64,000 bases of DNA from positions 5,220,501-5,284,500 of the forward strand of contig NC_062249.1 of NCBI RefSeq assembly GCF_905475465.1, in the 5' to 3' direction. The stretch's first letter is position 1. Each line of letters starts with the position of its first letter. The stretch comes from Pieris napi. Lineage: Eukaryota > Arthropoda > Insecta > Lepidoptera > Pieridae. Shown one piece after another: positions 63,901-64,000 of this stretch. The position numbers were made by a program, and so were the translations under genes. Below the pieces are notes generated by a model, which was given only the letters and a program-made list of their open reading frames with translations, was not told the DNA's origin and did no database searches.

Positions 63901-64000
63901 AAAAACACATGCTGTCTCTCTCTATACGCGTCCATGGTAAGAAACTTCTCTTGTTCGGCGTGGAAGAGTCGCACTACATCCCCACCTTTGAGGATCTCTT
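29300..64000 (-). CDS. Itpr: inositol 1,4,5-trisphosphate receptor (52 exons, N-terminus outside window)
   Basis: This is the tetrameric IP3-gated Ca2+ release channel of the ER membrane. Fifty-two exons join in frame (2,448 aa plus TGA at 29300-29302); the first codon visible is at 63996-63998. Relative to the roughly 2,700-aa family, only about the first 230 residues are missing, beyond 64000. The IP3-binding core shows LFHAEQEKFLT, FLRTTGR, NPNRDRQKLLREQ and QQDYRKNQ, so the basic ligand contacts are kept. The armadillo/RIH regulatory region follows. Then come six membrane segments with the filter GGGIGD between the fifth and sixth, a Cys-Cys/His-His linker (CFVCG ... HIKSEHNMWHYL) and the C-terminal coiled coil ending MTEQRKQKQRIGLL. 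No inactivating change is seen. Introns are crowded with mobile elements. One exon (51389-51396) is inferred only from phase. Confidence 0.96.
30143..30248 (+). repeat. dispersed retroposon-like 3' end (GGCCGGCAACGCACTT family)
   Basis: It matches 56215-56370 and, reversed, 33625-33720: GGCCGGCAACGCACTTGCGA, then ATCACTTA-CATCAGGTGA and an A-rich tail. The 5'-truncated copies with A tails suggest a LINE/SINE 3' end. Itpr intron. Confidence 0.6.
31135..31465 (+). repeat. dispersed repeat, inverted copy at 38875-39225
   Basis: About 330 bases match the reverse complement of 38875-39225, including TCAGGTCACGTGTCCTGACG and CTGCCGGCA-like ends. It ends in AAGTTTTCACTTC, a relative of the GAAGT-N3-ACTTC motif. 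Itpr intron. Confidence 0.7.
31753..32041 (-). mobile_element. tRNA-derived SINE (family 2)
   Basis: Read on the - strand, the head has A-box-like TGGCCAAGTGG and B-box-like GTTCGATCCCC, followed by a body ending near GTAGCGCCACTGATT. Other copies: 41682-41943, 55309-55602, degenerate 11975-12177. Itpr intron. Confidence 0.8.
33625..33720 (-). repeat. dispersed retroposon-like 3' end, reversed copy
   Basis: Reverse complement of the family at 30143-30248 and 56215-56370 (TTGCCGGCC end, TCACATGATGTTAAGTGAT core). Itpr intron. Confidence 0.55.
34379..34764 (-). mobile_element. Helitron-like element (family A), reversed copy
   Basis: The - strand reads A|TCTATATATA... to ...CCAGCTAG|T, without a target duplication. 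It is homologous over most of its length to 11259-11685, with a small number of differences and indels. Itpr intron. Confidence 0.65.
35118..35700. repeat. dispersed repeat (family B), split by a nested element
   Basis: It matches 37435-37812 and 54222-54412 (AAGTAAAAAATCATTTAATC ... GGCGTAGAACGGAAGAGAAG ... CTCCGCCACTCTTTTTAATC). A Helitron-like insert at 35140-35360 interrupts it near its left end. Probably a non-LTR retroposon tail. Itpr intron. Confidence 0.65.
35140..35360 (-). mobile_element. Helitron-like element nested in a family B repeat
   Basis: On the - strand it runs from A|TCTTTATATATA to TCCACTAG|T. The flanks match the continuous sequence seen in the intact family B copies at 37435-37812 and 54222-54412, so insertion limits are clear. 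It contains the CGACTGGACCGATTTTGATG motif common in such elements. Confidence 0.65.
35989..36414 (-). mobile_element. Helitron-like element (family C)
   Basis: The - strand reads A|TCTAATATATAAAATTCTAG through GGGGGCAGCTAG|T. Its left part is similar to 43721-44030. Its 3' end lies about 33 bases upstream of the acceptor of Itpr exon 35834-35956. Confidence 0.6.
37435..37812 (+). repeat. dispersed repeat (family B), intact copy
   Basis: Near-identical to 35118-35700 without its insert, and to 54222-54412 in its left part. Itpr intron. Confidence 0.65.
38091..38550. mobile_element. MITE with about 40-bp inverted ends
   Basis: The left end 38125-38164 (TTTAAAGAAAACACTTTTTT... TTGAAGCTATGTAT) is an imperfect reverse complement of 38493-38532. 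A smaller palindromic relative lies at 49380-49548, and a fragment near 23345-23420. An open frame inside (38186-38401, -) belongs to the element, not to Itpr. Confidence 0.65.
38875..39225 (-). repeat. dispersed repeat, inverted partner of 31135-31465
   Basis: Reverse-complement homology over about 330 bases. The left end carries GAAGTGCAAACTTC. It lies in the same gene as its partner, about 7.4 kb apart. Confidence 0.7.
39230..39389 (+). mobile_element. Helitron-like 3' end
   Basis: It ends GGGCCGCTAG|T at 39386-39389 with the AACCGATTTT motif typical of these elements. The 5' limit is uncertain. Confidence 0.4.
39684..40060 (-). repeat. dispersed repeat with GAAGT-N3-ACTTC at both ends
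   Basis: Inverted partner of 19725-20090. GAAGTTATACTTC at 39684-39696 and its inverse, GAAGTATAACTTC, at 39997-40009 flank a 326-bp body, each beside a GCGCG stretch. This suggests a short terminal-inverted-repeat element. Itpr intron. Confidence 0.65.
40775..41145. mobile_element. duplicated intronic element, copy 1
   Basis: About 370 bases nearly identical to 59197-59567. ACGTGATAACGTCTT near the left end is the exact reverse complement of AAGACGTTATCACGT near the right end, so it is a terminal-inverted-repeat element. It carries a 66-codon open frame on the - strand (40892-41092). Confidence 0.75.
41682..41943 (-). mobile_element. tRNA-derived SINE (family 2)
   Basis: Same family and orientation as 31753-32041. 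The B-box-like GTTCGATCCCC is intact. Itpr intron. Confidence 0.8.
43721..44030 (+). mobile_element. Helitron-like element (family C) abutting an Itpr 5' splice site
   Basis: A 310-bp element from A|TCTAATATAT to GGGTCAGCTAG|T. Its last base is 44030 and the Itpr exon ends at 44034, so only GTA (44033-44031) of host intron separates them. A 148-bp internally deleted copy is at 50272-50419. Confidence 0.7.
44780..44908 (+). mobile_element. Helitron-like 3' end
   Basis: It ends ACAGCTAG|T at 44905-44908, preceded by a short GC-rich hairpin (CCACAGCGAAGCGTGG). The 5' limit is not clear. Itpr intron. Confidence 0.4.
46095..46425. mobile_element. MITE with GTTCAAGTATTACG inverted ends, second copy
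   Basis: Opposite-orientation relative of 15125-15390, with G runs inside the ends (46130-46140, 46324-46333). Itpr intron. Confidence 0.65.
46704..46991. mobile_element. GC-rich MITE with about 50-bp terminal inverted repeats
   Basis: TAAGGCGCGAAACATAC at 46704 onward pairs with 46942-46991; about 50 bases pair with few mismatches, including AAGGCGCGGCGCAGGC. The element begins about 20 bases from the acceptor of Itpr exon 46536-46683. Confidence 0.8.
48866..48900. repeat. (GA)n microsatellite
   Basis: About 17 GA units, with one interruption. It lies in the 126-nt Itpr intron 48800-48925, where it reads as a long CT tract on the transcribed strand. Confidence 0.95.
49380..49548. mobile_element. 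short palindromic MITE
   Basis: Ends TTTAAAGAAAA and TTTTCTTTAAA face each other across an AT-rich palindromic core. It is a compact relative of 38091-38550. Itpr intron. Confidence 0.6.
49901..49952. repeat. 52-bp near-perfect palindrome
   Basis: ATTAATTTCACAAAA at 49901-49915 pairs exactly with 49938-49952. The centre contains a perfect 16-bp palindrome, ATGTTATATATAACAT. It occupies about a quarter of the 196-nt Itpr intron 49840-50035. Confidence 0.85.
50272..50419 (+). mobile_element. Helitron-like element (family C), internally deleted
   Basis: It shares both ends with 43721-44030 and lacks about 160 central bases. Itpr intron. Confidence 0.65.
51389..51396 (-). other. Itpr: inferred 8-nt Itpr micro-exon
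   Basis: The exon at 53221-53376 ends in phase 0 and the next recognisable exon (50531-50690) must be entered in phase 2, so 3n+2 nt are missing. An 8-nt exon, TGTGTGTT, lies between the acceptor ...CATCCTGCTGTAG and a strong GTAAGT donor. It restores the frame, giving Cys-Val-Leu across the junction. No other combination I examined does this with good sites. The position is in a lineage-variable loop of the receptor. Confidence 0.5.
52652..53037. mobile_element. MITE with CATAAATTACGTGA inverted ends
   Basis: CTCCATAAATTACGTGAAG on the left is inverted as CTCACGTAATTTATGGACG on the right, with C-rich stretches inside. Itpr intron. Confidence 0.7.
54222..54412 (+). repeat. dispersed repeat (family B), 3'-truncated copy
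   Basis: It matches the left half of 37435-37812. It ends about ten bases before the donor side of Itpr exon 54423-54496. Confidence 0.6.
54542..54784 (-). mobile_element. tRNA-derived SINE (family 1), reversed copy
   Basis: Reverse complement of 10012-10273, with B box (GGGATCGAACC as read on +) and a T-run at its left end. Itpr intron. Confidence 0.85.
55309..55602 (-). mobile_element. tRNA-derived SINE (family 2)
   Basis: Same family and orientation as 31753-32041, with diverged B box. Itpr intron. Confidence 0.75.
56215..56370 (+). repeat. dispersed retroposon-like 3' end (GGCCGGCAACGCACTT family)
   Basis: The longest copy of the family also at 30143-30248 and 33625-33720. Itpr intron; its right end is 28 bases from exon 56399-56554. 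Confidence 0.6.
56724..58032 (+). mobile_element. mariner-type (maT-like) DNA transposon, inactive
   Basis: A 1,309-bp element flanked by TA (56722-56723 and 58033-58034). The terminal inverted repeats, GTTGGTCCCAAAGTTCTGTC and its complement with one mismatch, extend about 25 bases. It holds a decayed transposase. It lies antisense in the Itpr intron 56555-58328. Confidence 0.9.
56858..57908 (+). pseudogene. broken mariner-type transposase
   Basis: The N-terminal part (56858-57340) carries the helix-turn-helix region (MEWTLKEHR, GHSPSTIFKLL, GQPRSTRTP). The C-terminal part (to 57908) carries QQDSAPSHT and SQDLNPLDY. The 37 residues between the second and third Asp suggest a DD37D (maT-like) type. 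Defects seen: a frame change at an A-run near 57321-57329, in-frame stops at 57357-57359 and 57450-57452, and Tyr in place of the first catalytic Asp (FTYEKK at about 57311-57328). Confidence 0.88.
59197..59567. mobile_element. duplicated intronic element, copy 2
   Basis: Near-identical partner of 40775-41145, same orientation, with a 9-base deletion and a handful of substitutions. The 66-codon frame is at 59313-59513 (-). Its right edge is about 55 bases from Itpr exon 59621-59765. Confidence 0.75.
59925..60022 (+). repeat. dispersed repeat, partner of 18480-18605
   Basis: It shares GACGGTGTGCGCGCGCATTG and the ACGCGCC-AAAG end, with a degenerate GCAGT-N3-ACTTC. Itpr intron, about 65 bases from exon 60087-60230. 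Confidence 0.6.
61786..62170 (+). repeat. Itpr: inverted repeat arm flanking two Itpr exons (left)
   Basis: Homologous to the reverse complement of 63390-63665: TGTCAGAAGTGAAACTTCTT, TTGTTCATATTTATACAAAT and CTTCTCACTCTCTCTCAA segments occur in the same order. It carries GAAGT-N3-ACTTC at 61801-61813. Confidence 0.8.
63390..63665 (-). repeat. Itpr: inverted repeat arm flanking two Itpr exons (right)
   Basis: Inverted partner of 61786-62170, with about 110 internal bases missing. It carries GAAGT-N3-ACTTC at 63624-63636. Exons 62293-62433 and 63102-63214 lie between the arms. Confidence 0.8.

Larger units (their letters stand above)
58329..64000 (-). other. Itpr: Itpr exons of the IP3-binding core
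   Basis: Exons in transcript order: 63837-64000 (partial), 63102-63214, 62293-62433, 61622-61706, 61162-61322, 60742-60907, 60087-60230, 59621-59765, 58875-59031, 58662-58749, 58329-58507. They encode the beta-trefoil MIR-type half (RTTGR loop) and the helical half with the R/K/R triad in NRDRQKLLR and the YRK of QDYRKNQ, all established IP3 contacts. The exon at 58662-58749 (TTKYESKSPDDGQ) replaces the longer acidic loop of vertebrate receptors and is lineage-variable. Confidence 0.93.

Overview
The window is nuclear DNA from an insect, most likely a moth or butterfly (Lepidoptera). It is AT-rich, with many short introns, GT-AG splicing and dense small mobile elements. These include tRNA-derived SINEs, A|TC...CTAG|T Helitron-like elements, palindromic MITEs and a mariner relic. 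I recognised the order from repeat style and protein similarity to known families; the species cannot be named from the sequence alone.

Two large conserved genes converge and fill most of the window. On the + strand, 5710-24123 is a complete MON2 gene (Golgi/endosome trafficking scaffold related to Arf-GEFs). I resolve 38 coding exons that join in frame to 1,613 codons plus a stop. On the - strand, 29300-64000 is the inositol 1,4,5-trisphosphate receptor (Itpr). I resolve 52 exons encoding 2,448 residues plus a stop. About the first 230 residues (suppressor domain) lie beyond the right edge. The two genes face each other across about 5.2 kb (24124-29299) that should hold both 3' UTRs.

The left edge (1-5709) holds a first coding exon of an unidentified - strand gene (1926-2210), a candidate 50-residue membrane micro-protein (4506-4658, -), and two exon-like ORFs at 431-844. 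MON2 intron 10 carries a nested gene on the opposite strand (9375-10745) that looks like an uncharacterised secreted protein.

No dedicated new multi-gene system is visible. The most interesting signals are fine structure inside Itpr: a Helitron-like element inserted three bases past an exon so that it supplies part of the 5' splice site; an 8-nt micro-exon needed to keep the frame; inverted homologous repeats flanking two exons of the IP3-binding core; and a duplicated intronic repeat whose 66-codon ORF differs only at third codon positions. A short palindrome, GAAGT-N3-ACTTC, recurs at the ends of several otherwise different repeats. All calls come from reading the sequence and from recalled knowledge of the families; no database search was run.
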